DNA of 64,000 bases from DASSUC01 sp035649895 (GCA_035649895.1 DASRIS010000042.1:1-64000); one strand, 5' to 3'. Counted from the stretch's first letter, positions 36,199 to 44,288 are shown. Notes: generated by a model from the sequence alone, not told the origin. Numbers and translations are program-made.

Positions 36199-36438
36199 AT
36201 GGCAAAGGCTGCGGCACTGCGCAAGCCGAAGAAGAAGGTGAACCCGCTCGACAAGGAGGGGATCACCTACATCGACTACAAGGACACCGCGCTGCTGCGC
36301 AAGTTCATCTCCGACCGAGGCAAGATCCGTGCCCGGCGGGTGACCGGCGTGACCTCCCAGCAGCAGCGGCAGATCGCCCGTGCGGTGAAGAACGCGCGGG
36401 AGATGGCCCTCCTGCCGTACACGACCACGGCACGCTGA
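36199..36438 (+). CDS. rpsR: 30S ribosomal protein S18, cysteine-free (non-zinc) form
   Basis: 79 residues from ATG 36199 with GGGAG upstream; the longer start at 36184 lacks support. The basic tail reads RKPKKKVNPLDKEG, so the CxxC zinc-ribbon cysteines of the common form (VCxFC) are replaced; there is no cysteine anywhere in the protein. The core IDYKDTALLRKFISDRGKIRARRVTG is standard. In many actinobacteria Cys-free S18 is a Zur-controlled paralogue elsewhere; here it sits at the primary operon locus. Confidence 0.95.
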   Translation: MAKAAALRKPKKKVNPLDKEGITYIDYKDTALLRKFISDRGKIRARRVTGVTSQQQRQIARAVKNAREMALLPYTTTAR

Positions 36439-36449
36439 GGGGAGGGGCT

Positions 36450-36899
36450 GTGAAGATCATCCTTACCCAGGAGGTGTCCGGCCTCGGCGCCCCCGGTGAC
36501 GTGCTCGAGGTCAAGGACGGCTACGGCCGCAACTACCTGCTTCCGCAGGGCTTTGCGATGCGGTGGTCGAAGGGCGCGGAGAAGCAGGTGACGCTGATCA
36601 AGCGGGCGCGCTCGGCCCGTGAGATCCGTGACCTGGGGCAGGCCAACGAGGTCAAGGCGCGGTTGGAAGGGCTGCGGGTGCAGCTGTCCGCCCGTGCCGG
36701 CCAGGGCGGCCGGCTCTTCGGCTCGGTGACGCCCGCCGAGGTCGTCGACGCGGTCGTCGCGGCTGGCGGCCCGGAGCTGGACCGGCGCCGGGTGGAGCTG
36801 CCCGGCCACATCAAGTCGACCGGCACCTACCAGGTGCGGGTCAAGCTGCATCCGGAGGTCAGCGCGAGCATCGCGCTGAGCGTGCTTCCGGCCAAGTAG
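36450..36899 (+). CDS. rplI: 50S ribosomal protein L9
   Basis: 149 residues from GTG 36450, after GAGGGGAGGGG. The N-terminal domain reads KIILTQEVSGLGAPGDVLEVKDGYGRNYLLPQG; a long helix (REIRDLGQANEVKARLEGL) links to the C-terminal domain (GGRLFGSVTPAEVVDAV). Normal length. Last gene of the operon; a large hairpin follows. Confidence 0.97.
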   Translation: MKIILTQEVSGLGAPGDVLEVKDGYGRNYLLPQGFAMRWSKGAEKQVTLIKRARSAREIRDLGQANEVKARLEGLRVQLSARAGQGGRLFGSVTPAEVVDAVVAAGGPELDRRRVELPGHIKSTGTYQVRVKLHPEVSASIALSVLPAK

Positions 36900-36909
36900 T
36901 CCACAGTGG

Positions 36910-36947
36910 CCTGGCCGGCCGGCCCCGACAAGGGCTGGCCGGCCAGG
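36910..36947 (+). terminator. hairpin after rplI
   Basis: CCTGGCCGGCC (36910-36920) pairs perfectly with GGCCGGCCAGG (36937-36947), starting 11 bases after the rplI stop. The T-run is weak (GTCGTCTGTCCT). It closes the ribosomal operon. Confidence 0.75.
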
Positions 36948-37013
36948 CTGTCGTCTGTCCTCCCCCGGAGGGCGGCGGCGGGCGCCACCTGTCCGGGTCA
37001 GCAGCACAGCCGG

Positions 37014-37988
37014 TCAGTAGAACAGTGAGAAAACGACCGTGGTCACTCCGGCGCCTACCACGGCAGCCGCGAAGCCGATGGTCACCGCACGCCACGCGGA
37101 GGTCATCCACCGCAGGGCTAGAGCGAGCGCCAAGCTCAGCGCGAGCGCCGTGCCAAGCTGCGGTGCGTTGTCCACCAGAGTGGCCAGGGCTTCGGCGCGC
37201 GGCGCCAGGCAGGGCTCGCCGGACGCCTCAACGCAGCTGACGTCCCGGGTGCTGCCGAGAGTCAGCGCCCACAGCAGGTAGAACACGACCGGCGCGAGGT
37301 ACCACGCGGCGGTCATCATGAGCACCGCGACGTACCCCCGCCCGTCCGGCTCGTCCTCTGCCTCCATGCGCGGGGGCACGGGAACACGCCTGGCCCGGTC
37401 GCGGCCGGGTCGATGCTGTTCGGCCCGGTCGCGGCCAAGCCGGGGCTGTTCGGGCCGGTCGTGGCCGGGCTGGGGCTGTTCGGGCTGGTCATGACCGGGT
37501 CGGAGCGGCCCAGTCGACCAGCCGGTCCGCGGCGGGCCGGCGCCGCGGACCGCCCCGGCAGGGGGCCACGGCGTGTTCTCGTACCACTCGCCGCCATCGA
37601 GAACCTGCCCGGCGTACCAGGGGTTCCTAGGGTCTGCCGGCGCGTCGGGTGTCTCTGCCGGGTTGAACCGGCCCCCTCCCGTGGGCGCGTCCAGCCAGCC
37701 CGCCTCATCCCTTGGGTCGTGATCCCTTGGGTCGTGTCGCGGGCCGCCCGGCTGCTGCCGGGACACCCACGGTTGGCCGTACCCCGGCTCTGCGGGCGCA
37801 TGCCCGAAGCCACCGGGGCCGGCGGGCCGGAGCCAGTCACCGCCATGGAACTCGTCGGCGGGGTCGTCCCTCGCCGGGTCGACAGCGGACCTGGTGCCCG
37901 CGGGTGCCCAGCTGCGCCGGCCGCGCCTGCTGGAACCCGAGTCCGGGTACTCCACGGGCGGAGCGTGATCCCATAACGTTCGGGACAC
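37014..37988 (-). CDS. repeat-rich protein with three C-terminal membrane helices
   Basis: 324 residues from GTG 37988. The first 210 residues are charged and Pro/Gly-rich, with four ~10-residue repeats (PGHDQPEQPQ type) at about residues 160-200. Three membrane helices follow: GYVAVLMMTAAWYLAPVVFY, LGTALALSLALALALRWM and AVTIGFAAAVVGAGVTTVVF. No family recognised. It sits convergent to rplI and divergent to dnaB; only the membrane part looks conserved. The DNA repeat makes the N-terminal tail variable. Confidence 0.65.
   Translation of the reverse strand: MSRTLWDHAPPVEYPDSGSSRRGRRSWAPAGTRSAVDPARDDPADEFHGGDWLRPAGPGGFGHAPAEPGYGQPWVSRQQPGGPRHDPRDHDPRDEAGWLDAPTGGGRFNPAETPDAPADPRNPWYAGQVLDGGEWYENTPWPPAGAVRGAGPPRTGWSTGPLRPGHDQPEQPQPGHDRPEQPRLGRDRAEQHRPGRDRARRVPVPPRMEAEDEPDGRGYVAVLMMTAAWYLAPVVFYLLWALTLGSTRDVSCVEASGEPCLAPRAEALATLVDNAPQLGTALALSLALALALRWMTSAWRAVTIGFAAAVVGAGVTTVVFSLFY
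37391..37510. repeat. 30-bp tandem repeat in the membrane protein gene
   Basis: Four 30-bp units start at 37391, 37421, 37451 and 37481 (each like CGGCCCGGTCGCGGCC then ...GGGGCTGTT). They encode in-frame ten-residue copies, so repeat number can change without breaking the frame. Confidence 0.8.
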
Positions 37989-38066
37989 AATCCCCCGAAC
38001 GGGGAGTCGGCGCCGACGTTGGGCCGGTGATCCGCCGGCCCGGGACCCGTTCGTGGAAAGTTTCTC

Positions 38067-38207
38067 CTGTCCACACCATGGGGATCTACTTCTGGCAGGT
38101 CAGCGGGGCTGCCAGGCGGTGTCCCCAGGAGTTTTACACAGGCTGTGCACAGCGCTGCACACATGCGTGCGCCAGGTGTCCACAGCTTGTCCCACGCTCT
38201 GTCCACC
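38067..38207. promoter_or_regulatory. DnaA-box-like sites upstream of dnaB
   Basis: In the 368-bp gap before dnaB, CTGTCCACA (38067-38075) and GTGTCCACA (38176-38184) each differ by one base from TTGTCCACA; CTGTCCACC (38199-38207) differs by two. All point the same way. The gap holds no gene. They might couple dnaB transcription to DnaA. Confidence 0.4.
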
Positions 38208-38356
38208 GACCGGTTTGCCCGCGGAGCCGGCGCCTTCCTAGGGTCTCGGGCGGGTTCCATCTGTATTCGGTACGAGACGCCGGCGCGTCGACGAAGAGGT
38301 TCGTACCTGTGTACTAAGATGGTCTCCGGGGGGACGGGTCGGGGGCGGAGGGCGGC

Positions 38357-41300
38357 GTGTCGGTCACCGATGATGTGCGGCCAGTCGGAGCGGACGCGCC
38401 CGCCGCCTCCAGGGGGTACGCGGCGCCGTCCCATGCCTCCACTCTGGACGGTCAGTTCGACCGCACGCCGCCGCAGGACATCGCCGCGGAGCAGTGCGTG
38501 CTCGGCGGCATGCTGCTGTCCAAGGACGCCATCGCCGACGTGGTCGAGATCCTCCGCTCGGCGGACTTCTACCGGCCGGCGCACGCCACCGTGTTCGACG
38601 CGGTCCTGGACCTGTACGGGCGAGGCGAGCCGGCGGACCCGATCACGGTCGCGGCGGCCCTGGCCGACTCCGGCGACCTGGGCCGGGTCGGCGGCGCCCC
38701 CTACCTGCACACGCTGATCGCCTCGGTGCCGACCGCGGCGAACGCGGCCTACTACGCCCGGATCGTCAGCGAGCGAGCGGTGCTGCGGCGCCTGGTCGAG
38801 GCCGGCACGCGCATCGTCCAGCTCGGCTACGGCGCAGCCGCAGGCGCCGGCCGGGACGTGGACGACATCGTCGACCTAGCCCAGCAGGCCGTGTACGACG
38901 TCACCGAGCGGCGGATCAGCGAGGACTTCGCGATCCTCTCCGAGCTGCTGCAGCCGACCCTCGACGAGATCGAGGCGGTCGGCGCGCAGGGCGGCGTGAT
39001 GACCGGCGTCCCGACCGGCTTCACCGACCTCGACCGGCTGCTCAACGGGCTGCACCCGGGGCAGCTCATCGTGGTGGCCGGGCGGCCCGGTCTCGGCAAG
39101 GCGCTCGCCCTGGACACCCCGCTGCCCACGCCTGACGGCTGGACCACCATGGGCGCGGTGGCGGTCGGCGGCCAGCTGATCGGCGCCGACGGGCGACCGA
39201 CCACCATCGTGGCCACGAGCGAGGTGATGCTCGGGCGGCAGTGCTTCGAGGTCGAGCTCGACGACGGCGGTGTGGTCGTTGCGGACGCCGAGCACCTGTG
39301 GCGGACAACGACCCGCGCAGGTCGCCAGCCTCGCGGCGAGCCTACGACCGCCACCACGGCTGAGATCGCAGCCACGCTGCGGTGCCCGGCAGACGGAGCC
39401 CTGAACCATGCCGTGGCGAATGCCGCCGCGTTCCGGCTGCCCGGGCGAGACCTGCTGGTCCCTCCGTACCGGCTCGGCGCGTGGCTCGGTGACGGGCACT
39501 GTGCCGCGGCGCGAGCCACCCCCGCCGACCCCGAGATGGCCATGCGCGTCGAGGCGGATGGCATCGGCGCTGCCGCCACCAGCCGGCTGCGCCTGCTCGG
39601 CGTGCTCGACAACGCGCACATCCCAGTCGAGTACCTTCGCTCGTCCGAGTCCCAACGGCGGGAGCTACTCGCCGGGCTGATGGATGCGAACGGCAGCGTC
39701 GGTCCGACCGGCGCCCTGCACTACCACTCCCCATCCAGCCGGCTCGCTGACGACGTACGCGAGCTGGTGACGAGTCTCGGGTACCGCTGCTCGGTGAGCG
39801 CCGAGCCGGAGCAGGGCCGGTCGGCTACCGCCCCCCTGGTGTATACGCTCGCGTTCTCCACCGAGGACCAGGTGTTCGCCCTTCCGCGCAAGCAGCTGGT
39901 GCACAAGCGACGGCACCGGCCCGCTCGGCGTGGGGCGGCACCCGAACGGTTCATCGTCGATGTGCGACCGGTGCCCAGCGTCCCGGTCCGCTGCGTCCAG
40001 GTCGACAACGTCGATCATCTATATCTTGCCGGCCGGTCGATGGTGCCCACCCACAACAGCACCGCGTCGATGGACTTCGCCCGCACCGCCGCGGTGAAGT
40101 TCAACCTGCCCAGCGCGATCTTCTCGCTGGAGATGAGCAAGGTCGAGATCGTGATGCGGCTGCTGGCGGCGGAGGCGCGGGTCCCGCTGCACGTGCTGCG
40201 CTCCGGGCAGCTCTCCGACGACGACTGGACCAAGCTCGCCCGGCGGATGGGCGAGATCTCCGAGGCTCCGCTGTTCGTCGACGACACGCCGAACATGAAC
40301 CTGATGGAGATCCGGGCCAAGGCGCGCCGCCTCAAGCAGCGGCACGAGCTCAAGCTGGTCGTCGTCGACTACCTGCAGCTGATGACCTCCCCGAAGCGGG
40401 TGGAGAGCCGCCAGCAGGAGGTCGCCGAGCTCTCCCGCGGCCTCAAGCTGCTCGCCAAGGAGATCGAGTGCCCGGTCGTCGCGGTCTCCCAGCTCAACCG
40501 CGGCCCCGAGCAGCGTACGGACAAGCGCCCCCAGCTCTCCGACCTGCGCGAGTCGGGGTGCCTGACCGGCGCCACCCGGCTGCTGCGGGCGGACACCAAC
40601 GCCGAGGTCACACTCCTCGAGCTGGTCGCCTCGGGCGCCACCGGCGTCCCGGTCTGGGCCCTCGACGACCGCCTCAGGTACGTGCCGTGCACGCTGACCC
40701 ACGCGTTCCCCAGCGGATACCGGGAGGTTCTGCGGGTGCGGCTGGCCTCTGGCAAGGAGGTCGAGGCGACCGGCAACCATCCGTTCCTCACCGTCGACGG
40801 CTGGCGCCCGCTGACCGACCTGGCGGTCGGGTCACGGGTCGGGGTGGCCCGGCATGTGCCGTCACCGCTGCGGCCAGCGACCTCCTGGACGGACGCCGAG
40901 GTGCTCCAGCTGGCGCGGTCGTGGCGAGGATCGGGGCCGCGCGAGCCCGCCCACGTAGCAGAGGCGCTCCTGCCACCGGAGGCGGCTGCCCTCCCCGACC
41001 GGCAGCTCGCCCTCTTCCTGGGACGGGTGCTGGCCGCCGACGGCCCGGCAGCGCCCACCCGGCAGGGAGACAGCAGGCTCTCCTACCGCTCCACGAGCCG
41101 GCGGCTGGTCGACGGGGTCTCCCTGATGCTCCTGCGCTTCGGCGTGAGCACACGGCTGCACACTGCCCGCTCCCCGGCCGGCCGGCTCGAGTACACGCTG
41201 GACATCCCCGACCGCGACGATCGGCGGCGCCTCATCCGCAGGATCAGCGGGTGCGGGACCGCCCGCCCAGGTGAGCCCTTGCCGCCGGGGTGGGGCAAGC

Positions 41301-41842
41301 CTGACGCGAAGCCTTACGCCGCCACCGTGCTGCGACAGGTGCGGCACCAGGTCCGGGAGATCCTGGTCGAAGGAGGGTCGTCCCGGCGGGAGCTGGTCGA
41401 GGTGACCGGAGCCCGGCTCTCCGGCGCCCTCCTACCCGGCCGGCTGCCCAGCGGCCTGCCGGACGGGCCGGCGGGTGCCAAGCCACCGCTGGCCCGGATC
41501 GCCGATGTCCTCAGCAGCGCAGACCTGGAGCTGCATGCCGCAAACGACGTGTTGTGGGACGAGATTGTGCAGGTGGAGCCGTGCGGCCGGCAGGACGTCT
41601 ACGACGCCACCGTCCTGGGCGCGCACAACTTCGTCGCCAACGGGATCGCGGTGCATAACTCGATCGAACAGGACGCGGATGTCGTCATCCTGCTCCACCG
41701 GGACGACTACTACGACAAGGAGTCCCCGCGGGCCGGGGAGGCGGACTTTATAGTTGCCAAACACCGTAACGGTCCCACCGACACGGTTACCGTCGCCGCG
41801 CAGCTGCACCTTTCCCGGTTCGTCGACATGGCGATCGTCTAG
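38357..41842 (+). CDS. dnaB: replicative DNA helicase DnaB interrupted by two inteins
   Basis: 1161 residues from GTG 38357 (GGAGGG upstream). The mature helicase should be 475 residues: N-terminal primase-interacting domain (DIAAEQCVLGGMLLSKDAI), linker, and the RecA-like motor. The Walker A loop is split: GRPGLGK at residues 242-248 is followed by intein 1 (249-567) and resumes with STASMDFARTAA. The central part has IFSLEMSKVEIVMRLLAAEA and VVVDYLQLMTSP (Walker B). LSDLRESG ends at 734, then intein 2 (735-1101) and SIEQDADVVILLHRDDYYD. Both splices must work for an active helicase, since one lies in the ATP site and the other in the DNA-binding loop motif. It is an essential gene, so both inteins should be splicing-competent. 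Confidence 0.96.
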   Translation: MSVTDDVRPVGADAPAASRGYAAPSHASTLDGQFDRTPPQDIAAEQCVLGGMLLSKDAIADVVEILRSADFYRPAHATVFDAVLDLYGRGEPADPITVAAALADSGDLGRVGGAPYLHTLIASVPTAANAAYYARIVSERAVLRRLVEAGTRIVQLGYGAAAGAGRDVDDIVDLAQQAVYDVTERRISEDFAILSELLQPTLDEIEAVGAQGGVMTGVPTGFTDLDRLLNGLHPGQLIVVAGRPGLGKALALDTPLPTPDGWTTMGAVAVGGQLIGADGRPTTIVATSEVMLGRQCFEVELDDGGVVVADAEHLWRTTTRAGRQPRGEPTTATTAEIAATLRCPADGALNHAVANAAAFRLPGRDLLVPPYRLGAWLGDGHCAAARATPADPEMAMRVEADGIGAAATSRLRLLGVLDNAHIPVEYLRSSESQRRELLAGLMDANGSVGPTGALHYHSPSSRLADDVRELVTSLGYRCSVSAEPEQGRSATAPLVYTLAFSTEDQVFALPRKQLVHKRRHRPARRGAAPERFIVDVRPVPSVPVRCVQVDNVDHLYLAGRSMVPTHNSTASMDFARTAAVKFNLPSAIFSLEMSKVEIVMRLLAAEARVPLHVLRSGQLSDDDWTKLARRMGEISEAPLFVDDTPNMNLMEIRAKARRLKQRHELKLVVVDYLQLMTSPKRVESRQQEVAELSRGLKLLAKEIECPVVAVSQLNRGPEQRTDKRPQLSDLRESGCLTGATRLLRADTNAEVTLLELVASGATGVPVWALDDRLRYVPCTLTHAFPSGYREVLRVRLASGKEVEATGNHPFLTVDGWRPLTDLAVGSRVGVARHVPSPLRPATSWTDAEVLQLARSWRGSGPREPAHVAEALLPPEAAALPDRQLALFLGRVLAADGPAAPTRQGDSRLSYRSTSRRLVDGVSLMLLRFGVSTRLHTARSPAGRLEYTLDIPDRDDRRRLIRRISGCGTARPGEPLPPGWGKPDAKPYAATVLRQVRHQVREILVEGGSSRRELVEVTGARLSGALLPGRLPSGLPDGPAGAKPPLARIADVLSSADLELHAANDVLWDEIVQVEPCGRQDVYDATVLGAHNFVANGIAVHNSIEQDADVVILLHRDDYYDKESPRAGEADFIVAKHRNGPTDTVTVAAQLHLSRFVDMAIV
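39101..40057 (+). mobile_element. intein 1 in DnaB Walker A loop (class 3, Ala1)
   Basis: 319 residues between GLGK and Ser+1. It begins with Ala (ALALDTPLPTPDGWTTMG) instead of Cys or Ser and ends MVPTHN. The class 3 WCT triad is present: Trp315 in EHLWR, Cys546 in VRCVQVD and Thr565 in PTHN (numbers in the precursor). Such inteins start splicing from the internal Cys. The LAGLIDADG endonuclease domain is reduced: first motif LGAWLGDG (373-380) is intact, but the second, LAGLMDANG (438-446), has Asn in place of the acidic residue, and only 66 residues separate the two. It probably no longer homes. Mycobacterial DnaB has an intein at the same site. Confidence 0.93.
40559..41659 (+). mobile_element. 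intein 2 in DnaB at the RESG/SIEQ site (class 1, Cys1)
   Basis: 367 residues beginning with Cys (CLTGATRLLRADTNAEVTLL) and ending GIAVHN, followed by Ser+1. Block B reads EATGNHPFLTVDGWRPL, block F reads VYDATVLGAHNFVANG, so standard splicing chemistry is expected. The site matches that of the Synechocystis DnaB intein. The endonuclease region keeps one LAGLIDADG-like segment (LFLGRVLAADG, residues 886-896) and I see no second one; it is probably a remnant. The intein is in frame and base composition matches the host, which suggests old residence. Confidence 0.93.
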
Positions 41843-42200
41843 CGGTCTCCTGCCGCGGCGGGGCCAACGGGCGGCGGGACCAGCGAGCCGTCGGGCCCAC
41901 GCCAGTGGTAGAACGCGACGGCTTGGAGCCCTTCTGCGACCGGCGGGCAGGTGCCGCGCGCTGGCCAGGCCGGGGTGGGTGCCGCCGGTGAACGCGGCCA
42001 TGACGGCGCCGTTGACTGCGGCAGATGCCGTACCTCGTGATCTTGAAGCCGTGGAGGAAAGCCCCTGTCAAGGCTCCGCTCGTTGGTGTCGAGGCCGGCC
42101 ACCGTAGTGGTCAGGTCGCTGTGTGTGGAGGTAACGCAGGTTTATCGGTAATGGTGCGGTGGCGCGGCGCGGATGTGACACGACCTAGGCTTTGGACTAT

Positions 42201-42263
42201 CTCAATTTCATGGAAACTGGGCTTATTCTGGCCTGGGTTAGACCCAATTTCAATGAAATTGAG
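42201..42263. repeat. AT-rich 21-bp imperfect inverted repeat
   Basis: Left arm 42201-42221 and right arm 42243-42263 match over 21 bases with two mismatches; the outer 11 bases CTCAATTTCAT are perfect, and the loop is 21 bases. The right arm also holds its own palindrome CAATTTCA/TGAAATTG. In a high-GC genome this looks like a protein-binding site, or an end of a lost mobile element. Confidence 0.75.
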
Positions 42264-42505
42264 TTGACCTTGGAGCTTTGTGGCGGCAGTGGAGACGGCG
42301 CGCGCCGCCTAGCCCGAAGCTACGAGAGGCCGGTGCCTGACCGTCCACAGTGAGCAGGAGAAACGACTCGTCGCATTGGGTAGCCGTTCTGGCTACGACA
42401 AACTGGCCGCTTGGCGGTATCACCGCAGGTCAAGCCGCAAATCTGAGATCAACAACGAAGTAACTTCGGCCTAGCAGGTCGTGCAAGCTGATCGCCTCCC
42501 AGGAC

Positions 42506-42586
42506 AGCCCTGTCGTTTCGCGGGCCTGTCGTTTCGAAGCCCTGCCGTTCCGAACGCTCGTCGTTGCCGAAGGCTCGTCATTCCAT
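42506..42586. repeat. degenerate 16-bp tandem repeats
   Basis: Five units of 16-17 bp related to AGCCCTGTCGTTTCGA are read in a row. Conservation falls from the first three to the last two. Non-coding; function unknown. Confidence 0.6.
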
Positions 42587-42702
42587 GGGAGCCCTGTTTC
42601 CGTAGTGGGTGATACCTGCCCCGCGGCAGAGCCGTTGACGGCGCCGGTGCCGGCACTGGCCAGAAGAAAGCGCGGCTCGATCCCTCGACCCGCCGTGACA
42701 GC

Positions 42703-43728
42703 TCAGTCGGTGGACGGGTTCGCTGGGCGTGGCCAGGGCCTCGGCTCGGCGGGGGCTGCGCGCGATGTGGCGTCGGGTCCATAGGCAGGTGCTGAGGCGG
42801 CTGGCGAGGCAGCGGGAGGTGCGGTCACGGTGCGGGCCGGTGAGGTGCGGGCCGGGGACTGGCTCGCCTCCGGTTGCCGGCCGCTGAAGGAGAGGAACGC
42901 CGCGAAGGCCGCGGTGAGGATGCCGATGCCGAGCTGTGTGGACGGCTTTCCACCGGCCGCGGCCGTGGTCAGGCTCGCTGCCGCGCCCGTCAGCACGCTC
43001 AGCGCCAAGCCGGTGAGCACCGGGGGCTGGGCGCCGGGGCTCGTCGCGAGCAGCTCCCGGGCGGGGGGCCCGGCCGCGTGGCCACGGCGGTTCAGCAGTA
43101 GCGTGCCCGCACCGGCGACCACGCTGGCGAGCCCGGCGACGGTCAGCAGGATCCAGAGACCTGGGATGGAACCGCCGGTAACCAGCAGGCCGGCGACGAC
43201 GAGCAGCGGGATCGCCAGCCCACCGGCCGCCGGCACGGCCAGCGCCGCCCAGCGGGCCGAGGCGAGCAGGCGTACGTCACCGGCGACGCGTACCGCGGCC
43301 CGGTTGTTGCGGTCGAGCGCCACCGTCCGGCCGGCCGCCGTGCGTGCGGCGGACCAGCCGCCAGGCAGGCGCAGGAGCGCCATGGCGAGCAGGGCGTGCG
43401 CCTCCGGGTCGGCCTCGTCCCGCCGGAGCGCCTCCCGGGCCGCCGCCTCGGCGCCCGGATAGGCTCCGGCGAAGTAGCGGGCCAGGCCGAGCAGCCGGTG
43501 TGCGGCCGGGTGCTCAGGGTCGCGTGTGATTGCCTCCTGGGCGGCCTGTTGGGCCTTTGCCAGCTCGTCGGCGCCGATGTGCGCGCCGGCCAGGCGACGC
43601 CAGCCCAGCGCGTCCCCCGGGTTGTCGTCGAGGTAGCCGCGCAGCAGGTCGATCGCCTCGGCGTACCGCTCCTCGATGCCGAGCTGCAGGGCTCGACGCA
43701 GGGGCTCGGGTTCGTCGGCCAGGGGCAT
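42703..43728 (-). CDS. TPR-repeat membrane protein
   Basis: 341 residues from ATG 43728 (GGAG eight bases upstream; GTG 43734 is an alternative). About four tetratricopeptide units fill residues 1-130, e.g. RALQLGIEERYAEAIDLLRGYL and DPEHPAAHRLLGLARYFAGAY. Three to four membrane helices follow (AALAVPAAGGLAIPLLVVAGLL, LWILLTVAGLASVVAGAGTLLL and one near ILTAAFAAFLSFS), then a Pro/Ala-rich tail. TPR units usually bind proteins, so it may be a cytoplasmic scaffold tied to the membrane. No partner is apparent. Confidence 0.75.
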   Translation of the reverse strand: MPLADEPEPLRRALQLGIEERYAEAIDLLRGYLDDNPGDALGWRRLAGAHIGADELAKAQQAAQEAITRDPEHPAAHRLLGLARYFAGAYPGAEAAAREALRRDEADPEAHALLAMALLRLPGGWSAARTAAGRTVALDRNNRAAVRVAGDVRLLASARWAALAVPAAGGLAIPLLVVAGLLVTGGSIPGLWILLTVAGLASVVAGAGTLLLNRRGHAAGPPARELLATSPGAQPPVLTGLALSVLTGAAASLTTAAAGGKPSTQLGIGILTAAFAAFLSFSGRQPEASQSPARTSPARTVTAPPAASPAASAPAYGPDATSRAAPAEPRPWPRPANPSTD

Positions 43729-43913
43729 GTGCACCGCTCCGGTTCTCGGGGATGGGTCAACGCTAGCGGTCCCCGTTGGTTTCGCCCCCGGCCGCGCGGC
43801 GTGAGAAGTCCCGCAGAGCCGCGCGGTGGCGAGGATGCGCCGCCTGAGGCAGGCCCCTCGCCACCGCTGCGGGCCGTTATGGGACCAGACCGTCCCGGTC
43901 CCGGCGGAGTGGA

Positions 43914-44288
43914 CTAGTCAAACAGCTCGTGCAGGAAGCTGCGCTGCTTGCGGTGGTGGCGGTGCCCCCGGTAGCCGTACTGGCCGCCGTAGGCCGGTTG
44001 GCCGTAGGCCGGCGCGGGAGCCGGGTAGCCGTGCTGCGACGGCGGGGGCGGTGGTGGCACGTAGGTGCCGGGTGGCTGCGGGGCGTGCCCCGGGCTCGGC
44101 GCGGGAGCCGGTGCGCCGCCCGACTGCGGCGCGCCGGCCTGCGCCTTGTTCCAGTTGGTCTCCGCTTCGAAGAGCTTCTCCAGCTCACCCCGGTCCAGGA
44201 AGATTCCACGACACTCGGTGCACTGGTCAACAGTCACGCCACTGCGCTCATACTGGCGCATCTGGCCCTGGCATTTTGGACAGGTCAT
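43914..44288 (-). CDS. TFIIB-type zinc-ribbon protein with Pro/Gly/Tyr tail
   Basis: 124 residues from ATG 44288 (AGGGG upstream). The N-terminus MTCPKCQGQMRQYERSGV with CTECRGIFLDRGELEKLFEAE forms the zf-TFIIB domain; four cysteines bind zinc. The rest is a proline/tyrosine-rich low-complexity tail (PQPPGTYVPPPPPPS) ending with RHHRKQRSFLHELFD. Such small proteins are common in actinobacteria and of unknown role. Alone between the TPR and phosphoribosyltransferase genes. Confidence 0.8.
   Translation of the reverse strand: MTCPKCQGQMRQYERSGVTVDQCTECRGIFLDRGELEKLFEAETNWNKAQAGAPQSGGAPAPAPSPGHAPQPPGTYVPPPPPPSQHGYPAPAPAYGQPAYGGQYGYRGHRHHRKQRSFLHELFD

Larger units (their letters stand above)
41843..42702. 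other. gene-poor stretch with AT-rich inverted repeat
   Basis: No frame shows a convincing gene. A minus-strand frame near 41840-42000 gives a short Pro-rich peptide with AVAFYHWRGPDG that may be a remnant. Base composition is visibly lower in GC from about 42120 to 42480, including an inverted repeat with long AT-rich arms and, further on, short degenerate repeats. It marks the break between the conserved ribosomal/dnaB block and accessory genes. Confidence 0.5.

Noticed and set aside
24165..38357. Joining of mycobacterial ino1-to-dnaB block to the parAB-cca block as a rearrangement
   Set aside because: Streptomycetes show the same joined order, so it is the common arrangement and not new.
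41787..42102. Short minus-strand frames after dnaB
   Set aside because: Pro/Arg-rich, no motif; at best the remnant of a lost gene.
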